A stretch of 64,000 nt of DNA from Corallium rubrum (taxonomy: Eukaryota; Cnidaria; Anthozoa; Scleralcyonacea; Coralliidae): positions 2,734,104 through 2,798,103 of the forward strand of contig OZ036010.1 in the NCBI GenBank assembly GCA_964035015.1. The letters run 5' to 3'. Shown in pieces: positions 33,148 to 44,357 of the stretch. The translations under genes were made by a program, and so were the position numbers. The stretch's first letter is position 1. Each line of letters opens with the position of its first letter. The notes below the pieces were generated by a model. It was not told where the DNA came from and ran no database searches. It saw only the letters and a list, made by a program, of their open reading frames with translations.

Positions 33148-34445
33148 CAGAACATTTCTCACCGACCGAAAACAAGGATATGGCTATATTCGACTTCCGA
33201 CAAGTAAAGCAACAAAGTGGAGAATCCATCGACGAATTCTACCGCCGACTAAAAGAAAAAGCCTGTCTTTGTGGATTTCACGATGAAGATAACGAAATTA
33301 AAACGCAAATCATACACAAAACGTCAGACCCTCGTTTACGTCGCAAAGCCCTTCGTGAACAGCTAGATTTGAAAAACATCCTAACCTACGGAAAAACCTT
33401 GGAAAAATCCGACCTGAGTGCTCGAAAGCTAGAACAAGTAGAGAAACACGAAACGGCAACCAGCGAAACGACAAATCATATCGAATTCAACAAGCGTCAA
33501 TACGGCCAAAGCGGAAATCAACATAATCAGCGACCTCGACAAAACAAAGGCGCTCGTCATCCCCAAAATAACACCAAACCGCAACAACCAAGTAAGCAAT
33601 TATGTCGAAATTGCGGAGGAACCTATTCCCATCAAAATGGCAAGTACAACTGTCCTGCACATGGAAAAGAATGCCATAACTGTCGTAAAATTGGACATTT
33701 TGCGAAATATTGTTTATCGAAGACAATGTCAAAGCCACCCAGACAAAAGACAGATGTCAACAAGAAGTACGCCGACAACATCACTTCAGAAGCTCCTCCA
33801 AGCAGTGACACCGATGACGAATTTACGTTTAGCTTGTACGATAAACAGAAACAACCGCAAGTTAAAGTCTCCATCGCCAAGATTCCAATTCGTGTTATTA
33901 TCGATTCAGGTTCGACAGTCAACATAATAAACGAAAACACATTCAACGTCATCAAACGAAGCAACCGCAACGTGAATCTAGAAAAATCAAACGCTAAAAT
34001 TTATCCATACGGCGCAGAGAAACCACTGCAAGTCTTAGGACAATTCACCGCCACTGTAGTCCACGACTCAACGTCAACAACAGCGACATTCCAAGTCACC
34101 AAAAGTTCAACAAAGTGCCTACTCAGCTGTAATACATCTACTGTTTTAGGACTGTTAAAAACATTTGTTAACAACGTCAATGTTCAACATCCTAATCCAG
34201 ACGTACAGCGAATTATCAACAAGCATAAATCATTGTTTCAAGGCATCGGAAAGCTCAAAGGAACAGAAGTTAAGCTAGACATCGACGAGAACATCACACC
34301 AGTAGTTCAACGCGCTAGAAGAATACCTCATAGCCTGAAAATTAAGGTAAATGCAAAGCTTAAAGAAATGCTCGAACAGGATATTATTGAGAAAGCTGAA
34401 GGTGCTACGCCTTGGCTAACACCGCTCATTGCTATTCCAAAAAAT
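33105..34445 (+). pseudogene. Gypsy gag end, zinc knuckles, protease, RT beginning
   Basis: From about 33105 the frame carries gag (FRQVKQQSGESIDEFYRRLK), a Cys-rich region with the knuckle CHNCRKIGHFAKYC, a protease (IDSGSTVNIINENTF), and the start of RT (VQRARRIPHSLKIK, WLTPLIAIPKN). Past 34445 the TIR element begins, and YAMRTCDYRC at the end is not Gypsy. Confidence 0.87.
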
Positions 34446-34463
34446 AGGTACGCAATGCGTACA

Positions 34464-35366
34464 TGTGACTACCGCTGTTAAGTACAGAATGAGATATAGA
34501 CTTGAAATGCATGAAAATGTGTGAGAAGCACAGACACACACAAAAAAATGGTGGATAAATCCTAGCTAGAGAACCACTCTAGTGGTGCTTTGAACAACCC
34601 AATTTTTAACTTTTATCCACTGAACAGCACTGTCAGATACATAACTATTCAGTGGATAAAATTTTATATTAGGTTGTTCAAAGCATGATTAGTGCTGTTC
34701 TTTAGCTAGAACTTATCAACTAGATAAGCTTATCATGATATATACATGTATTGTACATGCAGTATAAACATGAGTCACTCACCAGTGAGCACAACACACA
34801 ATTCAACCAAAATTAAACTTCTAAAAAATAAAGAATTTTGGTATATATCAGTTTCTTCGATAAAAGAAGGTTGAAGGCCCAACTTCTAGCAAACTTTATA
34901 AGCTGAATATTTCTAGTACTGCTATGAGTACCCTGTTTCCGATGAAGTACTTTATATAGATTTTGTATGTAGTATATAAGATAAACAACGTCACAGTTTT
35001 GAAACTATATCTTACCTTGTATAAACTGATCAATGCGGACAGAAACCGTTCCAAGAAGAAAAGATTTGCAAAGTAATAATTAACACTTTCAAAAATCAAA
35101 ACTGTCATCGAGAGAGCAACCAAAATGCAAAGACGAGATTTAGTTTACTTTACTCCCCGCGAGGCCACGAAAACAACTCGACTGCTTCCCAAATACTTGG
35201 CGATCAATGGCGATCTTCTTGACTATATAGCGATCAATAGCGATCGCGTCGAATATCTGGCGATGGCTGCACGAGTATGACGTAAGTGCGGTCCAAGACA
35301 ATCGCGCAAGCAAGCAAGCAACACGCCGACATTATGGCTACCGCTGACAGGTCAGCGGTAGTCACA
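34464..35366. mobile_element. TIR element inserted in the Gypsy RT
   Basis: The ends TGTGACTACCGCTG (34464-34477) and CAGCGGTAGTCACA (35353-35366) are perfect 14-bp inverted repeats. It separates two RT halves, so it is the youngest layer here. A short stretch on each side (34446-34463, 35367-35381) also seems foreign to RT, so the true ends or duplication are uncertain. No transposase; an inner inverted repeat ('cagtggataaa') is present at 34610-34670. Confidence 0.65.
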
Positions 35367-35381
35367 AAACGTCCAGTGATG

Positions 35382-35602
35382 TTCGACTAGTTTTGGATAT
35401 GAGAGTACCTAATCAAGCTCTTAAAAGACGACGTGTACAGATGCCAACCGTCGACGAGATTTTACAGAAAATGCAAGGAGCAACCGTCTTCACTGAAGTT
35501 GACCTATCGCAGGGATATTTACAGATATCCTTGGCACCAGAGTCCCGATATATTACAGCTTTTCCAACTCCTGAAGATGGACCACATGGTTCAAAAGGTT
35601 AA
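35382..35602 (+). pseudogene. Gypsy RT middle part
   Basis: Reads DMRVPNQALKRRRVQMPTVD and FTEVDLSQGYLQISLAPES, RT motif A region with the first catalytic Asp. It ends in a frameshift and stop near 35600, in the segment that normally reads into the MG-P-S-E motif. Confidence 0.85.
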
Positions 35603-35604
35603 TC

Positions 35605-37197
35605 ATGGGAGCCTGTCCCTCGGGGGAATACTTTCATGAAGAAATCCATAACATTATCAGAAATATACCAAACTGTGCCAATATTTCTGATAACATTTGG
35701 CTATGGTCCGACAACATGACAACACACCTGAAAGATTTGGATCACCTTTTGACAACCCTTGAGAAGAGTGGAATCACCCTAAGGCAACAAAAGTGCTCAT
35801 TTGCTGTCCCAAGAATTAATGTGTTTGGACACATTGTATCCAGCAATGGTATTCAACCAGATGAAGCAAAGATCAGTACAATTACCACGGCTCCACGACC
35901 AAAGTGTGCAGCAGAAGTTCGATCGTTTCTCGGACTAACAAATTACTGTTCTCGCTATATTGACAATTATAGCAGTATAACCTACCCCCTACGCCAGTTG
36001 ACAAAAGCAAATGCAAAGTTTCATTGGACGGATCAGCATCAAGCAGCCTTTGACAAGTTGAAGACATCACTCAGCAACTCTCCTGTACTAGCACATTTCA
36101 ATCTATCGTCTCCTACACGACTAGTCACCGACGCCTCACCTTGGGCTGTTGGAGCAATCCTTCTTCAGCAACAACCTGACATGTCATATCGTCCAGTTGC
36201 CTATGGTAGTAGATCGTTAACTGTGACAGAGATGAAATATGCCCAGATTGAGCGAGAAGCACTAGCAATCGTGTATGGGTGTGAACATTTTCACACATAT
36301 CTCTATGGGAAAACATTTGAATTAGAGACAGACCACCGACCCCTTGAACACCTATTCCAACCTAAAGTTCGTCCAGCAGGAAAACCACCACCAGCCAGAA
36401 TTGAACGTTGGATTCTACGGCTTCAAGAGTATGATTTTACAGTTATTTATCGACCTGGTGCAAAGAATCTAGCAGATCCCTTATCCAGACTACCATTACC
36501 AACAACAGCACGCAGCAGTATGGAATCCTGTGCTGACCGATATATTTGCAACCTGGTACAACAGATGACACCGTGTGCAATGGAAACCGAAGAAATCAGA
36601 CAAGCATCTCTGGCAGACCAAGAAATCAAGCAAGCAAACCATGCACTAGCAACCAACCAACTGCATTCACTTCCAAAAGCTTTTCAAAGTATATCAGATG
36701 AGTTATCTACAACAAACGACATCTTACTACGTGGAAACCGAATTGTACTTCCAAAGAGCCTCCAAACAAAAGCAGTACTACTAGCCCACGAGGACCACGC
36801 TGGGATAACACGAACCAAACAACGTCTGCGTTCGAAATTATGGTGGCCAAAAATGGATGCATTTGTGGAAGAGCACATCAACAAATGTCACGCCTGCCAA
36901 GTAACAGGAAATCCATCACATCCTGAACCAGTCCAGCCCACAGAACTACCTAACGAAAGATGGTCGTCATTAGCTATTGATGTATGTGGACCGTTCCCCA
37001 CTGGTGAATATGTAGTCACGCTTATCGATTACTATTCTCGATGGCCAGAAGCTAAAATTATGAAATCTATTACATCAAGCAACATCCTCGCATGGCTTGA
37101 TGAAGTTTTCGCAACCCATGGATACCCAAAGCAGATCAAATCTGACAACGCTTCCTATTTTAAATCAAACGAGTTTTATACAACACTCAAATCCTGA
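35605..37197 (+). pseudogene. Gypsy RT end, RNase H, integrase
   Basis: Contains MGACPSGEYFHEEI, then ISDNI where Gypsy RTs have a two-Asp box (the second catalytic Asp is replaced by Asn), the RNase H motifs LVTDASPWAVGAILLQQ, EREALAIVYGCEHF, ETDHRPLEHLF and GAKNLADPLSRL, the integrase finger (HEDHAGITRTKQRL ... CHACQ) and catalytic region (SSLAIDVCGPFP, IKSDNASYFKS). A TGA at 37195-37197 ends it before the integrase Glu. Confidence 0.9.
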
Positions 37198-37916
37198 GGT
37201 GTTACTGTAAAGTACGTAACAGAGTACTGGCCTCAAGCAAACGGACTTGTAGAACGTTTCAACAAGGTACTATTGAAACATGTACAAACATCTTTGGTGA
37301 AGGAAAAGATTGGAGAAAAACACTCCCAACTCTACTTAGAAACTACCGCACCACTCCACACCGAACAACTGGAGAAACACCATCACATCTCCTGATGCAT
37401 AGAGAATTGAGAACCAAGATACCATCACAAGTAACTGATATTCCACTTTTTAATGATTTAGACACTCGACGAGCTGATGAACAATCAAAACAAAAGGGAA
37501 AGGAATATGCGGATACACGACGACATGCCAAGCCAAAGGACATTCAGCCAGGAGATTATGTCTTAGTTCAGCAAAAACACCAAAACAAGTTTTCTACAAC
37601 TTTTCATAAAGACCCAATAAAAGTCATCAAGGTAAATGGATCCCAAATCGTAGTTAAAGATAATGATGGACAGACTCATCGCAGAAACTCAGCACATGTA
37701 AAGAAAGTTCCACATGAAGGAATCCTGATCTCCATTGATGAAGAGATTGACAATGACACAGTCACCCAAAACCAAGAAATTGACCTAGCACCAGAACCAC
37801 CAAACCAACCCATTCATCCACCTGAAGCAATAGAAGAAATCCCTCCACCAGTTCCACAAAGAAGATCAACCCGCACTCACAAAGCACCAGAATATTACCA
37901 GTCAGGATACACTTGA
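37198..37916 (+). pseudogene. Gypsy integrase C-terminal part
   Basis: Directly behind the TGA the same frame goes on with EYWPQANGLVERFNKVLLKH (catalytic Glu). Near 37300 it shifts, and from 37395 a clean 173-residue frame gives the C-terminal region (KPKDIQPGDYVLVQQ, a GPY/F-like start, then a Pro/Glu-rich tail ending at 37916). Confidence 0.82.
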
Positions 37917-37994
37917 GTTATAAACGATATACAATAATGTAGAACCTAATAAATGATAAGTACATTACATTTATTAATACTAGTAAGGGAGGAA

Positions 37995-38186
37995 TGTAGT
38001 GTATTAATATTAATCACGTGATCTAGGCTAAGTGGAGAACAGTAACCGCATGGTCTGGACAGTTGAGTTAGGACTCGAGTACTTGATCGAATAGTATCGG
38101 AGACTAAACAAGTAATACATTAAGATTGTAAACAAGTTTATATTGTTCTTTATTAAACATATTCAAGTAAAGATCAGAATATTACA
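37995..38186 (+). repeat. Gypsy 3' LTR
   Basis: 192 bp, two differences from the 5' LTR. A short purine run just before it would prime plus-strand synthesis. Confidence 0.92.
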
Positions 38187-38606
38187 ACAGCTCGACTGGA
38201 TGCGCATGCAAGTGTACAGAACGATGTACACCTTGTGCATTTCGTTTGATTTCGAATAAATATCCTTCACGTACAGCGGACCAGCGTGATCAACTCCTAT
38301 GTTGATGAAGGCGAAGTCATCTGACAAACGGAATTTCGGTAGTGGTGGAGAAGCCGGCACTCCGTAGGATTTTCCTTCTAATCTCTTGCAAATATTGCGG
38401 TTCGACAGTGTTCGTTTGACCACTTGACGACCCTTTACCACCCAAAACTTCGACCGCAGCTGCGCCAAAGTTTCTTGAACACCATTGTGCATAACTTCTT
38501 CATGACCTCCTTGAATAACTAGGTTCGTGTAATGGTGTTCGGCTGGAAGAAGAACAGGAAACTTAGACTCGTAGGTAAAGGTGAGTTTTCCAAACGACCA
38601 CGACAT
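38187..38606 (-). pseudogene. BEL-2 integrase N-terminal part
   Basis: Contains the His/Cys finger (HHYTNLVIQGGHEEVMHNG ... NRNICKRLEG) and the first catalytic Asp region (FINIGVDHAGPLYV). The open frame runs on to 38163, but those last residues are Gypsy LTR. The Cys expected as the last finger ligand is hard to place, so that motif may be damaged. Confidence 0.8.
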
Positions 38607-39892
38607 CGCAGGATACCGTTGTCATCCTCGAACAGACCAAGCGATGACTTTACTTGCTGGAACTTCTCGTTTCTCTTTATGGATTCTTGTAATTCCTTAA
38701 TCCATCTTTGTTCTGCGTCAGTGATTTCCTCAGCAGTTAGTTCACCGGTTCTGTTCTCTGATCTTGTCACTCGACATTTCAAATTATGCCCAAAACGTAG
38801 CACATACGCTGTTACTCTCTTCAAAGATAACGCGCTGCTATATTTCGTAGCTTGCATCACTTCCTGTAATCCCAACTTTCTCGTGGTCTTTATCACTGCG
38901 ACGGTAACCTTTACTTCATGATCAGCTAGTTCATGAGACAAATTTGCAGAGGGCTGGGTTGGCCATTCTTCGGATCTGCGTAGAAACTTTGGACCGTGCC
39001 ACCATTTCTCATCACTAGCTAGCTCGGTAGCTACAGCTCCACGCGACGCGACATCTGCAGGATTGTCCTTCGTGGGACAGTATCGCCAAGACTCAGCAGA
39101 TGTTAGACTTCGAATCTCCGTCACTCTATTTTGCACAAATTGCTTGTATTCTCTGGTCAAACTTCTGATCCAACTCAAAACGACAGTCGAATCCGACCAG
39201 TAAACCATGCGATCAATAACTAAGGAGCCATGAAGAGCTCTTCTTAAACTCTGCGACAGACGCGCTGACACCAGGCAGCCCAATAGCTCGAGACGTGGGA
39301 TGGTCTGTTTTGCCATAGGAGAAACTCTGGTTTTGGATGATACTAGATTGCAGCAAACACTAGACTCATGTTCGCATCGTAGATAAATGCACGAACCGTA
39401 TGCAGACTCGGAAGCATCTCCAAACACATGTAACTCTGTAAATTTCGGTTCTTCACTACTCTGGCAACAGCACCGCTTTAGCGAAATGGTACCAACTTCT
39501 CGTAAATTCTGGACAATCGCCTTCCACTTGGAACAAATACTCTCGTCTACAGGATCATCCCACTTGAATTGTTTCTGACACAGCTCTTGGAATATCAACT
39601 TGAAGGTCAAGACAATAGGAGAAATCAGACCAACGGGGTCGTGAAAACGGGATGCAACGCTGACAATGACTCGTTTCGTAATAATGTCAGTCTCTGCAGC
39701 GCCTAAAATCTTAGAGAATTCAAACTCATCACTTCGGTGGTTCCATCTCTGTCCAAGAATCTTTGGAGTAGACTCGCTGTTCTGGGTGAAAACTGAATGG
39801 GCGTATCCTTGATCTTCTTCCGTTACACTTGCTTGAGAGGTTCTCGGTTGGATCTTCTGGGAATTTCCATCGTCTTCGAGTGTCTCCACCAA
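38519..39892 (-). pseudogene. BEL-2 RT end and RNase H
   Basis: A 457-residue frame with RFHDPVGLISPIVLTFKLIF (BEL RT thumb region), RNase H motifs HVFGDASESAYGSCIYL, LELLGCLVSARL, YWSDSTVVLSWIR and NPADVASRG, and the linker to integrase (GILRCRGRLENSPLP). It shifts frame near 38560 against the integrase piece. Confidence 0.85.
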
Positions 39893-40289
39893 TCTCTTGG
39901 AATTGATTTTTTACTTACGCATGTTATAATTAACCTCCATCAGCTAACCTTGATTTAATTTTCTTACACAGTTCCACTGTAGAGGACACAGTGCTTGCTC
40001 CTGAAGCATAATCATCAACGTAGAGAGACTTCAACACTTCTTCCACAAATTGTGGGTCAGATGAGGCGTACTGACTTACATGGTAGCGGATGCATGGTAG
40101 CATTGAGAATAAAGGGACTTGATGTCACTCCAAAAACCACTCTTGCAAATCTCATTGGCTTGATTGTGGGACAGCTACTAAAGGGATCGTCCACCCACAG
40201 GAATCGCAGAAAGTCTCGGTGTTCTGGAGCAATGGATATGTTAAGGAACGCTTTCTCACTATCTGCTGTAACAGCCACCTTATTCATTC
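39893..40289 (-). pseudogene. BEL-2 RT fragments with YVDD box
   Basis: Right below the TIR element, [18 protein letters not shown] and [19 protein letters not shown] continue the RT (40057-40289). The active site LYVDDYASGA is encoded at about 40006-40025 in another frame. At least two frame breaks and a stop lie between these parts. Confidence 0.8.
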
Positions 40290-40360
40290 GGAAACTACGG
40301 TGGCACACAAGTGCCAACGCAAACAATTATGATGGGAATGCAAATAAGAACAAAACTGTA

Positions 40361-40870
40361 TCAATGTAGCGACGATGCAAATCCTGCTTCATTTTGTTTG
40401 ATTCTGGTTTCAGCAATCGCTATATCTAATTTAAGACCTTCGATATCCGTTACTAGCTCACTAGATGAGCAAGGGCTTGAATGCTTCGCTTCACTCGGGT
40501 TAAATTCGCTATTATAAAGGTTGTAGCTTTCACCAATATATTTCAGTAAAATATGTGCCACACGATTCGCATTTACACCGTTTATTGCTATATATTTTTT
40601 GTTCTTCCACCAAGATATTTCGACATATTCACTTGTGAACAGTTTCTTTTCTCCGCCGGGGGAAGTCCATTCACCTATAAGATTTAACTCGTCCTTTACG
40701 AAATTCTTCAGGGATTCGTAGTCGCCACTCCATGCTATCTTTAGGTTTAATAGAGATAAAGACTTTGAGTTCTCTGGCTGATTTTGATCCTGTTTGGAAT
40801 CAGGTATCACGGTGCTAGTAACGGCTTCAAGATTATCAGCTGAGGGAATATAAGCGACCTCCGCCATCAT
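40361..40870 (-). CDS. TIR-element protein with Trp/SPGG domain
   Basis: From the ATG at 40870 (MMAEVAYIPSADNLEAV) it gives ~169 residues; the TAG stop... read as TGA in frame, lies within the left TIR. Residues ~45-110 carry WSGDYESLKNFVKDELN, LIGEWTSPGGEKKLF and VEISWWKNKKYIAINGV. This aligns, in order and spacing, with the N-terminal domain of the LINE ORF1 at 16898-18031. The last ~30 residues are helical (TDIEGLKLDIAIAETRIKQN), as in the ORF1. It could be a first exon of a spliced gene whose rest is lost. Function unknown; nucleic-acid binding is a guess from the ORF1 link. Confidence 0.6.
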   Translation of the reverse strand: MMAEVAYIPSADNLEAVTSTVIPDSKQDQNQPENSKSLSLLNLKIAWSGDYESLKNFVKDELNLIGEWTSPGGEKKLFTSEYVEISWWKNKKYIAINGVNANRVAHILLKYIGESYNLYNSEFNPSEAKHSSPCSSSELVTDIEGLKLDIAIAETRIKQNEAGFASSLH

Positions 40871-41720
40871 TGTTTTAGAACTATTGAATACACAAAGAAC
40901 GCCTGTAAATGAGACTACTGCGACGGATTCGTTGGACAACGAAAGTAAATCTGAATCGGCGAATCCGATACCGCTGCATGCATCTACAGCTATAGACCTT
41001 GAGGCTTGAGCTGACCGTTTTAACCAATATTTCGAAGACTATTACTTATACGGTTTAGTAAAAATTTTGCGTAAATAGAATCAATAAGATGATGTTGTAA
41101 CTGTGAATCGCGATATGAACACATGTGCATGAAATAAAGTTAAAAGTGTCACTGGAATATATGAGGCTGGCCAGACATCCAGGTAAATAATTATAATCCA
41201 CTAGATACATTTCGCCGAGACTTGTAGCTTTTTTAAAGCTTTTAGCACAGATTTATTTACACGACCAGCAAGAACATATTCATAATACCATTCTTCGTAA
41301 ACTTTGTAAAGCTCTGAGCTATAGTAAGCGAAATATTAGCTTTCTAGTAAACTAATTCGGGCAGTCGCTTCAGACACTAAAACACCTTTAGCTTTGAGCT
41401 TTTGTTTACAATCTTAAATTTCTCTTACGCTCTACACTAACTTTCACGCTTATTTGTTTGCATAGGCAGCAAAAACATAGTCAAAACAGTATTCTTCGTA
41501 AATTTCGTGTAGTTCTAGGCTAAACTTTTCAAAATATTAGCTTTCGACTAAACAAATTACACATAACAATACCAGCCCAGGACGGCTTTATTTAGCACGA
41601 CAATGGTGTAATTTCATTGGTCCATGTACACAAAAGGAACGGAATGTGTCGCTCTGTTGAGCAGACGTTAGTGGGGAGGGACTAGAGTCCGACCGAAAGA
41701 ACGGCTGCGAGGGAGACTAA

Positions 41721-41889
41721 AGCCCGTTCTCCACTAGGCGAATTTGTTCGCGCGAGTCGAATCGAAATACCCGTTCATGCAATGTAATTGGTTGGCGCTG
41801 CTAGTTTTCGCGCCAATTTTCTTACTTGCCAATCATATTGCGGGAGAATTCGCTTCGCGCGAACAAATTCGCCTAGTGGAGAACGGGCT
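41721..41889. mobile_element. PIF/Harbinger-type MITE nested in the 2.6-kb TIR element
   Basis: The 34-bp ends begin AGCCCGTTCTCCACTAGGCG and are perfect inverted copies. TAA flanks both sides (41718-41720, 41890-41892). 169 bp, no coding. Confidence 0.8.
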
Positions 41890-41989
41890 TAATAATTGCC
41901 CGACCTGATGCCGACTTTGGAAAGTACTTCATCTTGCAGGGATATTAGTGGATCATCTCTGCTGACTTGCATTTCCGCTGGCGCTTTTC

Positions 41990-42850
41990 TTACTTGCATC
42001 TAGTGTCCTTACTTGCATCTAGTGTCCTTACTTGCATCTAGTGTCCTTGCTTGCATCTCCGCTGTTCTTACTTGCATCTCTACTGTCCTTACTTGCATCT
42101 CTGCTGTCCTTACTTGCATCTCTACTGTCCTTACTTGCATCTCTACTGTTCTTACTTGCATCTCTACTGTCCTTACTTGCATCTCTACTGTCCTTACTTG
42201 CATCTCTACTGTCCTTACTTGCATCTCTACTGTTCTTACTTGCATCTCTACTGTCCTTACTTGCATCTCTACTGTCCTTACTTGCATCTCTACTGTCCTT
42301 ACTTGCATCTCTACTGTTCTTACTTGCATCTCTACTGTCCTTACTTGCATCTCTACTGTCCTTACTTGCATCTCTACTGTCCTTACTTGCATCTCTACTG
42401 TCCTTACTTGCATCTCTACTGTCCTTACTTGCATCTCCACTGTTCTTACTTGCATCTCTACTGTCCTTACTTGCATCTCTACTGTTCTTACTTGCATCTC
42501 TACTGTCCTTACTTGCATCTCTACTGTCCTTACTTGCATCTCTACTGTCCTTACTTGCATCTCTACTGTTCTTACTTGCATCTCTACTGTTCTTACTTGC
42601 ATCTCTACTGTCCTTACTTGCATCTCTACTGTCCTTACTTGCATCTCTACTGTCCTTACTTGCATCTCTACTGTCCTTACTTGCATCTCTACTGTCCTTA
42701 CTTGCATCTCTACTGTCCTTACTTGCATCTCTACTGTCCTTACTTGCATCTCCACTGTTCTTACTTGCATCTCTACTGTCCTTACTTGCATCTCTACTGT
42801 TCTTACTTGCATCTCTACTGTTCTTACTTGCATCTCCACCGTTTTTATTT
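41990..42850. repeat. 21-bp minisatellite, ~40 units
   Basis: The unit is TTACTTGCATCTCTACTGTC plus one base, with mostly T/C and A/C single-base variants. As 21 is a multiple of three and the unit has no stop, five frames stay open for 280-310 codons (EMQVRTV or LLASLLS repeats); these are not genes. The unit resembles the 'ttatttgcatcgtcgctaca' part of the adjoining TIR, from which it may have grown. Confidence 0.95.
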
Positions 42851-42939
42851 GCATCGTCGCTACATTGATACAGTTTTGTTCTTATTTGCATTCCCATTAT
42901 AATTGTTTACGTTGGCACTTGTGTGCCACCGTAGGAAAC

Positions 42940-43558
42940 GCACCATGATGTCGAAGATTAGTGGTGAAAGTGGAGGACCTGAATGCAAGCAGTCATTCAG
43001 ACTGGGACCATTCTTCTTAGCTGACGCGTCATATACAACTCGTAACTTGGTCGTATCTTTGTCCATTCTAACAACCTCACGATGGGGAAGATAATGAAAA
43101 GTTCCTGCTGGACACACATCTTCTACTTGGACAGTTTCAATGATTCCTTCTTCGTGCTGTTCCTTGATCATTCTATCATATTCATGAAGGATTTCTGGTT
43201 TTGATTGAAGACGCGAGAGGAGTGTTCCCAATCTCTTTACACAAATGGAATGATTATCAGGAAGAGTGGGATGATTCTCCTTGAAAGGAAGCTTGGTTAC
43301 ATATCGCTTGCCATCGAAACTCACTTCTTGGATGAACTTTTCCTCAACTGACATCTCGTTCTTCTGGATGCCAAGGCTTTCAAGGTCCCAGAACCTGCTC
43401 AGTTGGTCGTCAATGCTGTCAGGGAGTTCCATAATGTTAGTGGTTGATGTGTTAACTTGAAGAGTGTGAGTTGAACAAATGTTCACAGCACACTCGGGAT
43501 TTCCTTGGCAGTTGGAGACTAATGGACCTGACAATACCCATCCTAGCTTGGTACGCAA
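42940..43558 (-). pseudogene. BEL-2 protease end and RT beginning
   Basis: Contains KLGWVLSGPLVSNCQG (the protease-RT linker typical of BEL), YVTKLPFKENHPTLPDN, LRVVYDASAKKNGPSLNDCL and SGPPLSPLIFDIMVRF, where the TIR element interrupts. The residues read beyond 42940 belong to that element. Confidence 0.85.
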
Positions 43559-43586
43559 TGCAACAGGACCTGGAGATCTTCCTTTC

Positions 43587-44357
43587 CTAATTTCCCCAGT
43601 GAAGAAGTTCCAGTAGTATACTATCAGCCCCGATTAACACATCAATTTCAACTTCACTTCTTGCTTCATGGTTGTCGGTCAACTGTAGACCTCGTAGATG
43701 AGGATATTCTTGAACCGCTACTTCCACAGCTTGGTTACTGAGAGGATTACAGATGGTTGGTACATTGTAGGTATTAACATAAAGTTCCATTCCATCATCA
43801 CTTATTAGGGCCAACTGCACCAAATCACAGGATCTTAGTCTTGGGGATTTATCACCAAAAGCCTTGATTAGCAGATTGTCATTTCCAACTACTGGCAATT
43901 TGAGGGCGTGCTGTAGTCGGTGAGTGACGTATGAGCGTTGGCTACAGGAATCGAATATCACTCTGGCATTCACCTTGTTTCTAGGATCATTCGGTGGCCC
44001 CACCAAGCTTTGTGCTGTTTGTAGTAATACCGAGGTCTGGTTGTCAACACACACAGTAGATGCAGCTACCACTTCTTGTTTTGGTTGTTCGGGTGTAGGT
44101 TTCCTCTCTCTCTTCGGCACATTACCACACAATGCTGTGTGATGAAAGCCTCCACACTTGAAACACCTCAACCTTGAAGGGCAGTCTCTCATTATATGTC
44201 CAGACTTCAGACAAACGAAACACTTCCCTTTCCTACGAAGAATTCCTCTTCTGGCAGCTACATCAGTGACCACCTCACATTTCACTGAAGGGCGCTCTTT
44301 CTCACAAAAGACACAATATGGTTTTGACTTCGGATAATCATCTTTGCCAGCAAACAA
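43587..44357 (-). pseudogene. BEL-2 gag zinc knuckles and protease
   Basis: Cys/His knuckles CFVCLKSGHIMRDC and CFKCGGFHHTALC, then a retroviral-type protease region ARVIFDSCSQRSYVT. The usual D-T/S-G triad reads D-S-C here, as in several BEL lineages. A stop at 43584-43586 splits it from the following piece. Confidence 0.82.

Larger units (their letters stand above)
32644..38186 (+). mobile_element. Gypsy LTR retrotransposon inserted in BEL-2
   Basis: Two 192-bp LTRs (32644-32835 and 37995-38186) differ at only two positions I could find (near 32650/38001 and 32693/38044). A 5-bp target duplication ACAGC lies at 32639-32643 and 38187-38191. Behind the 5' LTR stands a primer-binding site; before the 3' LTR a purine tract (agtaagggaggaa). 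Order gag, protease, RT, RNase H, integrase is that of Gypsy (Ty3) elements. The coding part is broken by frameshifts, stops and a 903-bp TIR insertion. Confidence 0.93.
40296..42933. mobile_element. 2.6-kb TIR element of unclear superfamily
   Basis: Inverted ends of ~87 bp (40296-40382 and 42847-42933) start TACGGTGGCACACAAGTGCC and differ at about two sites. A 6-bp target duplication GGAAAC lies at 40290-40295 and 42934-42939, inside the BEL-2 RT, which is cleanly split. It holds a small gene (40361-40870, -), a ~1.1-kb non-coding part with a nested MITE, and a 21-bp minisatellite next to the right end. A 6-bp duplication does not fit hAT, Mutator, Harbinger or Tc1; Polinton and Dada make 6-bp duplications but the ends do not look like Polinton. 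No transposase is recognised. Confidence 0.82.

Noticed and set aside
42009..42948. Five overlapping open frames of 278-311 codons on both strands
   Set aside because: They come from the 21-bp array, whose length is a multiple of three and whose unit lacks stops.
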